Source: Brevundimonas sp. PAMC22021
GTDB lineage: Bacteria > Pseudomonadota > Alphaproteobacteria > Caulobacterales > Caulobacteraceae
DNA length: 64,000 bases
Reading direction: 5' to 3'
Assembly (NCBI RefSeq): GCF_019443405.1
Contig: NZ_CP080376.1
Span: 1,612,001 to 1,676,000 of the forward strand
The position numbers and the translations under genes are program-made. Each line of letters starts with the position of its first letter. Position 1 is the stretch's first letter. Positions 53,790 through 62,936 of this stretch are shown piece by piece. Under the pieces are notes generated by a model that was not told the origin of the DNA, did not search any database, and worked only from the letters and a program-made list of their open reading frames with translations.

Positions 53790-54797
53790 ATGACGACCGA
53801 GGCTGACGCCGACATCAGACGCAAGGAGACCGCCGACTGGTTCGCGCGGCTCAACCAGCGCAAGGTCACCACGGCGGACGTGAAGGCGTTCAGCGCCTGG
53901 CGACGGGACTCCAGGAACGCCGAGAGTTTCGACCGCATGCAGGCGATGTGGGACGCGAGTCGCACCCTGGCCGACCAACCCGAGATGGCCGCGCTTTCGG
54001 CGGACGCCCGGACCCGCGCCGCCTCCCGCCGCAGGGCCCGCCCCCGCCTGCTCGGTGTTCTCGCCCCCGTCGGCGCCGTCGGCGCCGCGATCGCGGCCCT
54101 GTCCGTGGGCTGGTGGTTGTGGTCAGCGCAGCAGCCGACCCCCTATCTCACCCAGGTCGGCGAACGCCGCGTCGTTCAACTGGCCGACGGCTCGACGATC
54201 ACGCTCGACACGGACTCCAGGATCGACGTTCGCCTGACCGGGGGCCGCCGGCTGGTCACCCTCGTCACGGGCCAGGCCCGGTTCGACGTTGAGGGCGACC
54301 CGGACCGGCCGTTCGTCGTCAAGGCCGGCGACACCGAGGTTACGGCCTTGGGCACGAGCTTCGACGTCCGGCGCTTCGGGACGGGCGCACGCGTGGTGCT
54401 TGTCGAGGGCCGGGTCGATGTGCGCGAGGGCGAACAGGCGGACCGGCGCTGGTCGATGCAGCCGGGACAGCAGCTGGTGACGTCCGTCCCCCGACCCCGG
54501 GTGGTCACGACCGATCTACCCGCGGCGACCAGCTGGGCGGCGGGCCGACTGACCTTCCACGAAACGCCGATCGGCGTCGCCGTGGCTGAGGTCAACCGCT
54601 ACACCCGTCATCCGATCGAACTGCGCGCCGGGGACATTTCCTCCATCCGGGTGAGCGGGGTGTTCGACGCCGGCGACGTCGAGGGTTTCGTGGCGGCGCT
54701 GCGCGACCTCTATCCGCTCACCGCCGAACGGGCCGAGGACGGTCATGTGGTGCTTTCGGGCGCATCGAAAAATAATCTGACCCCGGACTTAGGGTAA
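53790..54797 (+). CDS. FecR-family anti-sigma regulator
   Basis: A 335-residue FecR protein: cytoplasmic N-terminal domain (ADWFARLNQRKVTTADVKAF), one membrane helix at about residues 88-108 (LGVLAPVGAVGAAIAALSVG), and a periplasmic FecR domain (QTVG-like ITLDTDSRIDVRL...; AGDTEVTALGTSFDVR) with a C-terminal STN-like portion. It passes the receptor signal to the FecI-like factor. It lies 10 bases after that gene. Confidence 0.92.
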   Translation: MTTEADADIRRKETADWFARLNQRKVTTADVKAFSAWRRDSRNAESFDRMQAMWDASRTLADQPEMAALSADARTRAASRRRARPRLLGVLAPVGAVGAAIAALSVGWWLWSAQQPTPYLTQVGERRVVQLADGSTITLDTDSRIDVRLTGGRRLVTLVTGQARFDVEGDPDRPFVVKAGDTEVTALGTSFDVRRFGTGARVVLVEGRVDVREGEQADRRWSMQPGQQLVTSVPRPRVVTTDLPAATSWAAGRLTFHETPIGVAVAEVNRYTRHPIELRAGDISSIRVSGVFDAGDVEGFVAALRDLYPLTAERAEDGHVVLSGASKNNLTPDLG

Positions 54798-54861
54798 GGC
54801 CCGCGACCGGTCGTCTCCTCCCGGTCCCGCATCAATGCGGATAAGAAACCGGGGGAGACAC

Positions 54862-57819
54862 ATGAGACAGGGCTTCACTTCAACGGCGCTCGCGGCGCTT
54901 CTGATGGCGTCGGCGACGCCGGTCTGCGCCCAGCAGGCCGAGTCCGCGCGTCGCTTCGACATCCCGGCAGGGCCGCTGGCGCGCACCCTCCCCGCCTTCG
55001 CTCGCCAGAGCGGTCAGCAGATCCTCTATCCGAGCGCCCTGGTGGCGGACCGGGCCTCGGCGTCACTTTCGGGCGACTATTCCGTCGAGACGGCGCTGGC
55101 GCTGCTCCTGCGCGACACCGGCCTGACCTATCGACGGAGCCGGCCCAATGTGTTCGTCCTCATCGACCCGTCGCAACGCGCCGAGGCCGAACAGCTGGAA
55201 GCCGTCCAGCTGGACGAGGTCGTCGTCACGGGCAGCCTGCTGCGCGGGGTGCTCGACGGCCCCTCGCCGGTGGTGGTCGTCAGCCGCGACCAGATTGATC
55301 GCGACGGCCACGCGACCGTCGCTCAAGCCCTGGCGGCGCTGCCGCAGAATTTCGCAGGCACCGCCAATGACGCCACCCTCAGCAACGGCGGCGACCGCAG
55401 CGGCACCAACGCCAACTACTCCAATGGGGTGAACCTGCGCGGCCTCGGCAGCGACGCGACCCTGGTGTTGGTCAACGGCCGGCGGATCGCCGGGACCGGC
55501 TCCAAGGGCGATTTCGCCGACGTCTCGTCGATTCCGACGGCCGCCGTTGAGCGGATCGACGTCCTGCTCGACGGAGCCTCGGCTCTCTACGGCGCCGACG
55601 CCGTGGGCGGGGTCATCAATGTGGTCCTGCGTGACGACTACGACGGCGCCGAGACCAGAGCGCGCTACGGCACGGCCGCCGACGGCGCCTTCTCCGATGT
55701 CCTGTTCGCCCAGACGATCGGGCGGCGATGGGGCAGCGGCAGTCTTATGGGCGTCTACGAATACCAGGACCGCGAAGCCCTGCCCGCGGCCGAACGCGAT
55801 CGCGCGGGTGACGCCGATCTGCGCCGCTTCGGCGGATCGGATCGCCGACTGAACTACAGCAACCCCGGCAACATCATGGTGATCGACCCGGCGTCGGGCG
55901 CCTATGTCTCCGCCTTCGCCATCCCGGGCGGTCAGGACGGGACCAACCTGGCTCCGGGCGATTTCCTGCCGGGGCAGGAGAACCGCACCAATCAGCGGTT
56001 CGGCATGAACGTCTTTCCGCGGCAGACCCGCCATATCGCCTATCTGGCGGGACGGCAGGATCTCGGCGGCCGGCTGACCCTGTCCGGCGACGCGCGCTGG
56101 GCCCGGCGCGACTATGAGACCCGATCGTCGCCGATCGCCACGCTGCTGACCGTCAACCGCAATAACCCCTTCTTCGAATCCCCGACGGGCGCGAATTCGC
56201 ACCTGATCGCCTATTCCTTCGCCGGTCAGACGCCCAACCCGGTGCAATCCGGGGAGGTCGAGACCCTGTCCGCGACGATCGGCGCCGATCTCGACCTGGG
56301 CGGCTCGTGGCGGTTGTCGAGCTATCTCGCCTACGGCGCGGAAGAAGCCGGCTTCGGGTCGTCGGGCACGCTGCAATCGACCTATCTGCGCGAGGCGCTG
56401 GGCGCCTTGGCGGACAATCCGGCCACGGGCTACAGCGCCGCCAGGGACGGCTTTCTCAATCCGTTCGGGGCGGGGAACGTCAATCCGCAGGCCGCGCTGG
56501 ACTTCATCACGGGCGGCTGGACCCATCTGTGGAGCGAGAGCCGCATCACCACGGCGAACGTGATGCTGGACGGCGACCTGTTGGAGCTGCCCGGCGGCCC
56601 GTTGAAACTCGCGGTCGGGGCGGCGCTCCGGCGCGAGAATTTCGACCGCAAGGTGGACAGTTTCACCTCCGGCATCGCGCCCGTCCTGGGCGCGCTGAAC
56701 GCCAGCGAGCGCGACGTGGCGGCGGTCTATGCGGAGGCGCGGATTCCCCTGTTCGGGGCCGGCAACAGCCGTCCGGGACTGGAACGGCTCGAACTGTCGC
56801 TGGCGGCCCGGTTCGAGGACTATGGCGATGTCGGTCAGACGACGAGCCCCAAGGTCGGTCTGGTCTGGGAACCCATGGCGGGCGCGCGCCTGCGGGCCAA
56901 CTACGGCCGGTCCTTCCGGGCGCCGGCCCTGCGCGAGGTGAATGACGCGGCGACGGCCAGTCCCTCGATCCTGCCCCGCGGACCCAACCAGATCCTGACC
57001 ATGATCCTGTATGGCGGCAATCCGGATCTGGAGCCCGAAACCGCCGACACCTGGACGGTTGGGGGCGATTTCGAGCCCGCCTCGGTTCAGGGTCTCCGGA
57101 TCAGCGTCAACGCCTTCCGCACGGATTTCGAGAACCGGATCGGCCAACCGGCTCTGGAGAACATCCTCACCGCGCTGAGCGACACCACCCTGAGCCCGTT
57201 CGTTCGGATCATCGATCCGGCCACCAACGCCCAGGATCGCGCCGACATGCAGGCGATCCTCGATTTGCCGACCACCAACCTGCGTGACCTGTTCCCGGCC
57301 ACCGATTACGGCGCCATCGTCGACGCCCGCTACGTCAACACCGCCAGCGTCCAGGTCCAGGGCGCCGACCTCACGGTCGCCTACGCCTTCGCGGTCGGCC
57401 CTGACGCCTTCGATCTGACCAGCAGCCTGACCTGGCTGGAGCGCTTCGACGCCCGGGCCACGCCCACCTCCCCCGTGGTCTCCCAGCTGGATCGACCGAA
57501 CTATCCCGTGGGCCTGCGGGGTCGCACCCATCTCAGCTGGACGAGGGGCCCGCTCACCCTCGGCGGAGCGGTGGATCATGTCTCCGACTACGCCGACACC
57601 TCCGGGCGTCGCATCGGCTCCTGGACCACGGCCGATCTTCAGGTGCGCTATGCGCCGGAGACGGGTCCGATCGCCGGGACGGCCGTCGCCCTGACGATCC
57701 AGAACCTCTTTGACCGTGATCCGCCCTTCTACGACGCGCCCGAAGGCGTGGCCTATGACGCGGCGAACTCGGACGTCATCGGCCGCTACGTCTCGCTCCA
57801 GCTGACCCGGAGCTGGTGA
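54862..57819 (+). CDS. STN-domain TonB-dependent receptor of the lasso locus
   Basis: A 985-residue outer-membrane receptor. After the signal peptide it has an N-terminal secretin/TonB short domain (RFDIPAGPLARTLPAFARQS, residues about 32-105), then a plug with VVVTGSLLRG and VLVNGRR, and a barrel ending in LQLTRSW. The start at 54862 follows GGGGGAG. In Caulobacterales lasso clusters such receptors are thought to take up the peptide for recycling. Its stop overlaps the isopeptidase ATG. Confidence 0.93.
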   Translation: MRQGFTSTALAALLMASATPVCAQQAESARRFDIPAGPLARTLPAFARQSGQQILYPSALVADRASASLSGDYSVETALALLLRDTGLTYRRSRPNVFVLIDPSQRAEAEQLEAVQLDEVVVTGSLLRGVLDGPSPVVVVSRDQIDRDGHATVAQALAALPQNFAGTANDATLSNGGDRSGTNANYSNGVNLRGLGSDATLVLVNGRRIAGTGSKGDFADVSSIPTAAVERIDVLLDGASALYGADAVGGVINVVLRDDYDGAETRARYGTAADGAFSDVLFAQTIGRRWGSGSLMGVYEYQDREALPAAERDRAGDADLRRFGGSDRRLNYSNPGNIMVIDPASGAYVSAFAIPGGQDGTNLAPGDFLPGQENRTNQRFGMNVFPRQTRHIAYLAGRQDLGGRLTLSGDARWARRDYETRSSPIATLLTVNRNNPFFESPTGANSHLIAYSFAGQTPNPVQSGEVETLSATIGADLDLGGSWRLSSYLAYGAEEAGFGSSGTLQSTYLREALGALADNPATGYSAARDGFLNPFGAGNVNPQAALDFITGGWTHLWSESRITTANVMLDGDLLELPGGPLKLAVGAALRRENFDRKVDSFTSGIAPVLGALNASERDVAAVYAEARIPLFGAGNSRPGLERLELSLAARFEDYGDVGQTTSPKVGLVWEPMAGARLRANYGRSFRAPALREVNDAATASPSILPRGPNQILTMILYGGNPDLEPETADTWTVGGDFEPASVQGLRISVNAFRTDFENRIGQPALENILTALSDTTLSPFVRIIDPATNAQDRADMQAILDLPTTNLRDLFPATDYGAIVDARYVNTASVQVQGADLTVAYAFAVGPDAFDLTSSLTWLERFDARATPTSPVVSQLDRPNYPVGLRGRTHLSWTRGPLTLGGAVDHVSDYADTSGRRIGSWTTADLQVRYAPETGPIAGTAVALTIQNLFDRDPPFYDAPEGVAYDAANSDVIGRYVSLQLTRSW

Positions 57820-60326
57820 TGCACCGCACAGTTCTGATGCTCGGCCTTGCGGCCGGGCTCGCCTTCGCTTGTCCCGCGCTCGCCCAGTCCTCCGGCCCTT
57901 TCACCATCGACGCCCTGCTGCGTCAGGAGAGTCTCGGCGATGCGCGCGTCAGTCCGGACGGCCGCTGGATCGCGCTGGAACGCCGGGCGCGCTACGACCG
58001 CGCGCCCTCCTACAAGCTGTCCAGGGACACCGACCGCCTCCTCAGCGCCGTCCAGATCGTGGACGCGCGCTCTGGCGAGGTCGTCCGCACCCTGGAGACC
58101 CCGGACCATTCCGCCGGCTATACGGCTGGACGGTTCTCGCCCGACGGTCGCCGGCTGATCGTCTACGAGCTGACGCCGGACAGCTGGCGGCTGGGCGTCC
58201 TGTCGCTCGAGACCGGCGCGGTCCGTTGGACCGCGCTCGCGCCGGAAGACCCGCGGCTCGGGCTGACGGCGCTCTGGCGAACCGTCGACGAACTGCTCGT
58301 CGTCGTGCAGCCGGGCGGACAGCTGCCCGAGATCGCCCGCACCGGCTTCCAGGCCCAGGACCGTATCGCGGCGCTCTGGGCGGCGACAGCGTCCGGCCGA
58401 TCCGTCGGCGGCACCTTCATTCCGAGCGGCTCGGCCCGCGACACCCGCGAACATCGCCCACCGTTGTCGCTCCTCCGCCTGGATGTGCGTAGCGGCGCGC
58501 AGACGCCGCTCGCCGCGGGTGCGATCTTCGATCTCGCCCTGTCGCCGGACGGCGCCCGTATCGCCGTGCTGGAGGACCGCGAGGATCTGCAGCCCGATCC
58601 CGATCGCCCGGTCCTGGTCGGCGACCCGATCCGCCGACGCGCCCTGCGCCTGATCGACATCGACACCGGCGCCGAAACCCGGATCGACCCCGCTCTCGAT
58701 TACGGCCCCTATCTGATGGCGTGGAGCCCCGACAGCCGTCGGCTTCTCGCCTTCGCGCGCCACGTGGGCCAAGCCGGCTTCGAGCGGTCCGGCGCCTATG
58801 TCGCGATCGGGCTGGACGGCTTGGTCTCCAGGTTCGCGGACAAGCCGGCGACGGAGCGAAGCCCGTGGGACGAACCGGTGGCGCTGGGCGGCTGGCTCGG
58901 CGACACGCCCGTGCTCCGGGTCCTGGATGACGCCGGCGTCGCCCAATGGCGCGTGCCGGGCGGTCTCGCGCCGATCCCGGCCCAGACGGGCGATCGGCTC
59001 GTCGACTGGAACGGCGAGACCCGTATCGAGCGCGGCGACCGGCTTCTGTCCCTGAACGGAGGCCCGGACGTCGCCGGCCGGATCAGCGACCTCGGCGAGG
59101 CTCGCGACGCCGGCTTCCGCGCCGCCTATGTGCGCGAGGCGACCCCCGGCCGCACCCTGATCAGCGACGGCTGCGCCAAGGCCGCGATCGACGCGGCGCC
59201 GGTCTGCGTCTCGCCGCTGGAACCGGATGAAACCCGCGTCGCCTCCAGCCCTGACGGCGCCTTCGTCGTCGCCCGTCAGGACTCCGCCGACGGATCCGCC
59301 CGTTTCCGGCTCCATCGCGCCGACGCCGGCCTGACCCTGGCGGAGATCAACCTCGATCGCGCGACCTTCGACTGGGGCGAAATCATCGAAGTTGCGCACA
59401 CCGGTCCTGCCGGCCAGGCGCTGAAGAGCTGGCTGCTCCTGCCGCCGGGATTGGCGGAAGGGGTCAAGGCGCCGCTGGTCGTCGAGGTCTACCCCGGCCG
59501 CGTCTCGTCGCGTCCGCCGTCACCGCTCACGCGCCGCTCCGCCATGCTCCAGAACAATCCGGCGGTCATCGCCGGGGGCGGCTATGCGGTTCTCTATGTC
59601 AGCCTGCCGAACCCGCCGGATGGGCGCTGGTCCGGCGCGGCCCTTGCCGCGCAGATCGACGCCATCGCCGATGCGGCCGGCGCCACTGGCCGGGTCCGGG
59701 CCGACCGCTACGCCCTGCTCGGTCACAGCTACGGGGCCTTCAATGTGCTCAACGCGGCGCCCCACAGCGACCGGGTCGCGGCGTTGATCGCCTCCAACGG
59801 CTACGCCGACCTGATCAGCGCCTTCGAACTGCCGCCCTTCTTCCGCTCCGCACCCGACGAGGGCGTGCCCATCGGCCAGCTGTCCGGCTGGGCGGAGACA
59901 GGCCAGGCGGCGATCGGCGCCTTCCCGGCGGACGCCGCCCGCTATGTCGAGATGAGCCCGCTGTTCTCGGCGGCGGACCTGCGGGCGCCGGCCCTGCTGA
60001 TCGAAAGCGATCTGGAGCGGCCGCGCATGGGCAAGTTGTTCGGCGTCCTCTACCGACTAAACCGGGACGCGGCTCTGCTGACCTACTATGGCGAGGGCCA
60101 TGTGCTCGCCAGCCCCGGCAACCTGCGCGACCTACACGCCCACATCCTCGACTGGCTGGCGCGCTACCTCGGTCCGGCGACGCGCGATCCGACCCTCCCA
60201 GTGGCGCGCCCAGGCCTCCAGGACGGCGGCCAGCAACGGGGCGTTGGCGCCCTCGCGCCAGAGCAGGCGGGCCGGGTCGAGATCAACCTCGAGCGTCGCC
60301 CGGTCGAGGACGCCCTGGGCCGCTAG
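57819..60326 (+). CDS. Lasso peptide isopeptidase-like S9 serine hydrolase
   Basis: An 835-residue secreted prolyl-oligopeptidase-family enzyme: signal peptide, N-terminal propeller (about residues 25-520) and C-terminal alpha/beta hydrolase. The catalytic triad is readable: Ser637 in GHSYGAF, Asp731 in IESDLERPR and His761 in GEGHVLAS. Lasso isopeptidases (AtxE type) open the macrolactam ring of imported lasso peptides and always lie next to such TonB receptors. Its last 195 bases overlap the end of the cyclase gene on the other strand. Confidence 0.9.
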   Translation: MHRTVLMLGLAAGLAFACPALAQSSGPFTIDALLRQESLGDARVSPDGRWIALERRARYDRAPSYKLSRDTDRLLSAVQIVDARSGEVVRTLETPDHSAGYTAGRFSPDGRRLIVYELTPDSWRLGVLSLETGAVRWTALAPEDPRLGLTALWRTVDELLVVVQPGGQLPEIARTGFQAQDRIAALWAATASGRSVGGTFIPSGSARDTREHRPPLSLLRLDVRSGAQTPLAAGAIFDLALSPDGARIAVLEDREDLQPDPDRPVLVGDPIRRRALRLIDIDTGAETRIDPALDYGPYLMAWSPDSRRLLAFARHVGQAGFERSGAYVAIGLDGLVSRFADKPATERSPWDEPVALGGWLGDTPVLRVLDDAGVAQWRVPGGLAPIPAQTGDRLVDWNGETRIERGDRLLSLNGGPDVAGRISDLGEARDAGFRAAYVREATPGRTLISDGCAKAAIDAAPVCVSPLEPDETRVASSPDGAFVVARQDSADGSARFRLHRADAGLTLAEINLDRATFDWGEIIEVAHTGPAGQALKSWLLLPPGLAEGVKAPLVVEVYPGRVSSRPPSPLTRRSAMLQNNPAVIAGGGYAVLYVSLPNPPDGRWSGAALAAQIDAIADAAGATGRVRADRYALLGHSYGAFNVLNAAPHSDRVAALIASNGYADLISAFELPPFFRSAPDEGVPIGQLSGWAETGQAAIGAFPADAARYVEMSPLFSAADLRAPALLIESDLERPRMGKLFGVLYRLNRDAALLTYYGEGHVLASPGNLRDLHAHILDWLARYLGPATRDPTLPVARPGLQDGGQQRGVGALAPEQAGRVEINLERRPVEDALGR

Positions 60327-61871
60327 TCGTCCCTCCAGGAGGAAGGCGGCGAGCGCCGGCGCGCTGTCCCGTACGACCTGGCCGTAGAAGTGGCTCAGAT
60401 CGCCCTTGTCCCGCCGTTCGGCGATCAAGGGCGGCAGGCGCTCCGAGAAGGCCAGGCGGGCCAGGCCCCGGTCCCGTTCGCCCAGGGTCAGCCGGTCGGA
60501 CGGCACGCCGAGGCAGTGTTCGACGACCGGCTGACTGAGGAAGGGATTGAGCAGCGGGGCCTGGCGCGCCCTCAGACAGTCCGTCCAGAACAGCTGACAG
60601 TTCACGAACCGCTCCAGCTGCCCCCGCTTGGCGGGCGCAAGCTCGGCCGCGTCGTCGAGCCACCGGTGACGCGGCCCCGATCCGGTCTGCGTCCGGCCGC
60701 GCACCGCCAGTCGGCCGACGGTCCAGGCGGAGTGGCGGGTCCAGCGGCCCACCGCCGCCAGATAGGCCGGATTGAGGGCGCGCAAGCCCTGGCGGCGGAA
60801 CCGGTCGGCGGCGACGAGGGGATCCGGGGCCTGGAAGAAGACGCTGTCGCCGCCCTGTCCCGTCAACAGGCCGTCGGCGCCCAGCGCCGCCAGTCGGCCC
60901 GCGGCGTGCCGATCATAGGCCGGGTCCACCCCTTGGAGGGCGGGACGGAGTCCGGAGGCCAGAGTGGTGAAGTCCGCGTCGGAGATCGCCTCGACCGGCT
61001 TGCGAACGGTCTCGAGCGGAACGCCGCTCAGCGCCGCGGCCGCCTCCGCGTAACGACGCTCGTCGCCTTCGGCGTCGTCGCCATAGTAGTTGATGAAGAC
61101 CGCGCGCTCGGCGTGCCCCGTCGCCCTCAGGCTTCCCGCCACGATGGCCGAGTCCAGTCCCCCGGAGAGTTCGGAGACCACCCGGCGACGCGAGCGCATG
61201 GTGCGGTCGATGGTGCGATCGACGACCCGCACGAGAGCGTCCGGGGCGTCGTCGGCGCCCCGACGGACGAAGTCGGCCGGCCGCCACAGGGGTTCGTCGG
61301 GAAGGTCTTGGTCCGGCCGGCTCCAGCAACCGGCGCCGACCGGCGTCAAACCTTGGAGGGGCAATCCGTCGGTCAGAAGCGAAGGCGTCGCCAGAAGGGC
61401 GCCCAGTTGTGGCCAGTCGATCGCGAGCGTGTCCGGCAAGACGGCGTCGAGCGCCGGCGGAGGACAGTCGGTCACCAAGGTGACGGGACCTCGCCGCCAC
61501 CACACCACATCCACCGCTCCGGTCGGATCCCGCACCAGGTTCAGGTGGCCGTCGCGATCTCGCCAGACCATCAGATAGGCGCCCCAGCCTTCGCTCATGA
61601 GGCCCGCGCCGAGCGGGCGTCCTTCGGGGAAGCGGCCTGCGATCGCGGAAGGATGCGCGCCCTCCCCGCGCCATTCCCCGATCAGGGCATGGGCGCGATG
61701 AACCTGCGCGACGGGCCATGGGAAACGCGGTCCGGTCAGAATCCTCAGACCGAAGCCGTCGAGCCGCAGGGTCCAGCCGCTCCGCAGTAGCGCCGCCAGG
61801 GCCGCCTCGACGGCGGGATCGCGGGCGTCCGCGGCGTCGGCGACGAGGAGATAGCCGGCGTCGCCGCTCAT
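60132..61871 (-). CDS. Lasso cyclase (Asn-synthetase-like, McjC type)
   Basis: A 579-residue asparagine-synthetase-like enzyme. In lasso pathways this C protein adenylates the side chain of Asp/Glu at core position 7-9 and closes the ring with the N-terminal amine. The ATP-pyrophosphatase loop SELSGGLDSAIVAG is clear near residue 235. The N-terminal glutaminase-like domain lacks the nucleophile Cys, as in McjC. Its ATG overlaps the stop of the B gene by 4 bases. Confidence 0.9.
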   Translation of the reverse strand: MSGDAGYLLVADAADARDPAVEAALAALLRSGWTLRLDGFGLRILTGPRFPWPVAQVHRAHALIGEWRGEGAHPSAIAGRFPEGRPLGAGLMSEGWGAYLMVWRDRDGHLNLVRDPTGAVDVVWWRRGPVTLVTDCPPPALDAVLPDTLAIDWPQLGALLATPSLLTDGLPLQGLTPVGAGCWSRPDQDLPDEPLWRPADFVRRGADDAPDALVRVVDRTIDRTMRSRRRVVSELSGGLDSAIVAGSLRATGHAERAVFINYYGDDAEGDERRYAEAAAALSGVPLETVRKPVEAISDADFTTLASGLRPALQGVDPAYDRHAAGRLAALGADGLLTGQGGDSVFFQAPDPLVAADRFRRQGLRALNPAYLAAVGRWTRHSAWTVGRLAVRGRTQTGSGPRHRWLDDAAELAPAKRGQLERFVNCQLFWTDCLRARQAPLLNPFLSQPVVEHCLGVPSDRLTLGERDRGLARLAFSERLPPLIAERRDKGDLSHFYGQVVRDSAPALAAFLLEGRLAAQGVLDRATLEVDLDPARLLWREGANAPLLAAVLEAWARHWEGRIARRRTEVARQPVEDVGV

Positions 61872-62560
61872 CGCACCATGATCGGCGTGTAGGCCACGAG
61901 CCGCTCCACATCATCGTTGAGACAGACCTCGCCGACCTGCACCCAGCAATGGGCGGTGAACGGACACAGGCGCACGCCGAACACCCAGTCGGCCCGAAGC
62001 CCCTGACGCCGGAGAAAACGGACCAGCAGCGCCGACCGGACGAGGCATTCCCCCTCGATCGGCAAATAGGCCATCAGGGTCCAGAACCGCCGACCGGCCT
62101 CGATCGCGGCCATAGGGTCGTCACGAGGCTCGGCGCCGCCCAGACTGACATAAGGCGACAGGCCGGCCCCGCGCCGGGCGGCCCGCACCTCGTGCATCGC
62201 GCAGAGCCCCGGGATCAGGTCCCGCATCAGGTCCAGACGCCCTCCGGCGTGGATCACGGAACGCACCGGGCGAGCCGGCGGAACCCGGGGCTTCGGCGAA
62301 GGCTCCGCTCCGATCAACCCCGCCGCGATCAGGGCCGAGACGGGGCCGTTCATCCGGACGAGACCGCCTCCCGCGAGCCGCCGGCACAGGGCGGCGCCGT
62401 CCGGCAGGCAATGATAACCGTCGCCGCGCACGTCGAGCAGGACGGCGTCACCACCGACGCAGGCGTGGTGAACGTCCGGCGCGAAATACAGGCGCACGGC
62501 AGGGGCGGCGGCGTCGCCGCCGTCGCCCCCCGTCGGAGCCGTCGCGCTCAGGCGGTCCAA
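61868..62560 (-). CDS. Lasso leader protease, B protein (McjB type)
   Basis: A 230-residue fused B protein. The N-terminal RRE (PqqD-like leader-binding) part reads VRLYFAPDVHHACVGGDAVL, and the C-terminal transglutaminase-like protease has Cys in YLPIEGECLVRSALL, His in PFTAHCWVQVG and Asp in LNDDVERLVAYTP. It removes the leader from the precursor. The start is taken as TTG at 62560, overlapping the end of the precursor gene by 13 bases; no ATG or GTG with a site is found in range. Confidence 0.85.
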   Translation of the reverse strand: MDRLSATAPTGGDGGDAAAPAVRLYFAPDVHHACVGGDAVLLDVRGDGYHCLPDGAALCRRLAGGGLVRMNGPVSALIAAGLIGAEPSPKPRVPPARPVRSVIHAGGRLDLMRDLIPGLCAMHEVRAARRGAGLSPYVSLGGAEPRDDPMAAIEAGRRFWTLMAYLPIEGECLVRSALLVRFLRRQGLRADWVFGVRLCPFTAHCWVQVGEVCLNDDVERLVAYTPIMVR

Positions 62561-62805
62561 CGCTCGACCGGGATCAGCTCGCGATTGCCGCTGGGCTGGT
62601 CCGCCCGCGTCTGCTCCGCGGCCCCGCCGATGCGGGCGACCGAGGGATCGACGTAGGTGTAGATCGGGTTGAGTTCCCGATTGTGCCCCGGGCCGTCGGC
62701 GCGGGTCTGCTCCATCGCGGAACCGAGCCCGACGATCTGGGTCGTGGACGCGTCGTCGTAGAAATAGAGCGGGATCAGCTCCATCTTTTCGACGCCGCCG
62801 CCGGC
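62541..62805 (-). repeat. Tandem leader-core units in the lasso precursor
   Basis: Core starts lie at residues 21, 56 and 88, spaced 35 and 32 residues apart, and the Thr-Arg before each is at 19-20, 54-55 and 86-87. Conserved positions are Thr(-2), Arg(-1), Ala1, Glu9, Leu10, Pro12 and a hydrophobic residue at 13. Cores 1 and 2 continue to Tyr, Asp and Ser residues; core 3 is shorter and ends the protein. Confidence 0.8.
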
Positions 62806-62865
62806 GCGGGTCAGTGCGCTGGCGCAGCCGAGCCCGATCAGGCCCGGAAGGGGATTGGTCTTCAT
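62548..62865 (-). CDS. Lasso precursor with three candidate core peptides
   Basis: A 105-residue precursor with an excellent AAGGAGG site before ATG at 62865. A leader ends in GLIGLGCASALTR (residues 8-20). Three units follow, each beginning with Ala and having Glu at the ninth residue: AGGGVEKME (21-29), ADGPGHNRE (56-64) and ADQPSGNRE (88-96). Each is preceded by Thr-Arg, so Thr occupies core position -2 as in known lasso precursors. After each Glu comes Leu-x-Pro. Units 2 and 3 are separated from the one before by linkers resembling the leader (IVGLGSAMEQTR; ARIGGAAEQTR). It is followed by the B and C genes. Confidence 0.85.
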   Translation of the reverse strand: MKTNPLPGLIGLGCASALTRAGGGVEKMELIPLYFYDDASTTQIVGLGSAMEQTRADGPGHNRELNPIYTYVDPSVARIGGAAEQTRADQPSGNRELIPVERWTA

Positions 62866-62882
62866 GTCGTAGCCTCCTTGAA

Positions 62883-62899
62883 CGGGGCCAAACGCCCCG
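62883..62899 (-). promoter_or_regulatory. Hairpin before the lasso precursor ribosome site
   Basis: CGGGGC-GTTTG-GCCCCG on the minus strand, five bases upstream of the AAGGAGG. The 71-base gap between the GntR stop and the precursor ATG also holds an AT-rich stretch (ATAGTTTGAATATAGAG) that could be a -10 region. Confidence 0.4.
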
Positions 62900-62936
62900 C
62901 ACCCTAAGCCAGCGCCCGCGAGGCTCTATATTCAAA

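Noticed and set aside
55063..57579. 838-codon open frame on the minus strand
   Set aside because: It is antisense to the STN-domain TonB receptor, whose domains and start are clear; long antisense frames are common in GC-rich DNA.
60390..61790. 466-codon plus-strand frame
   Set aside because: Antisense to the lasso cyclase with its ATP-binding loop; no recognisable domain.
62548..62865. Reading core 1 from Gly22 with an 8-residue ring
   Set aside because: That would put Thr at -3 and break the pattern shared by the other two cores, which begin with Ala and keep Thr at -2.
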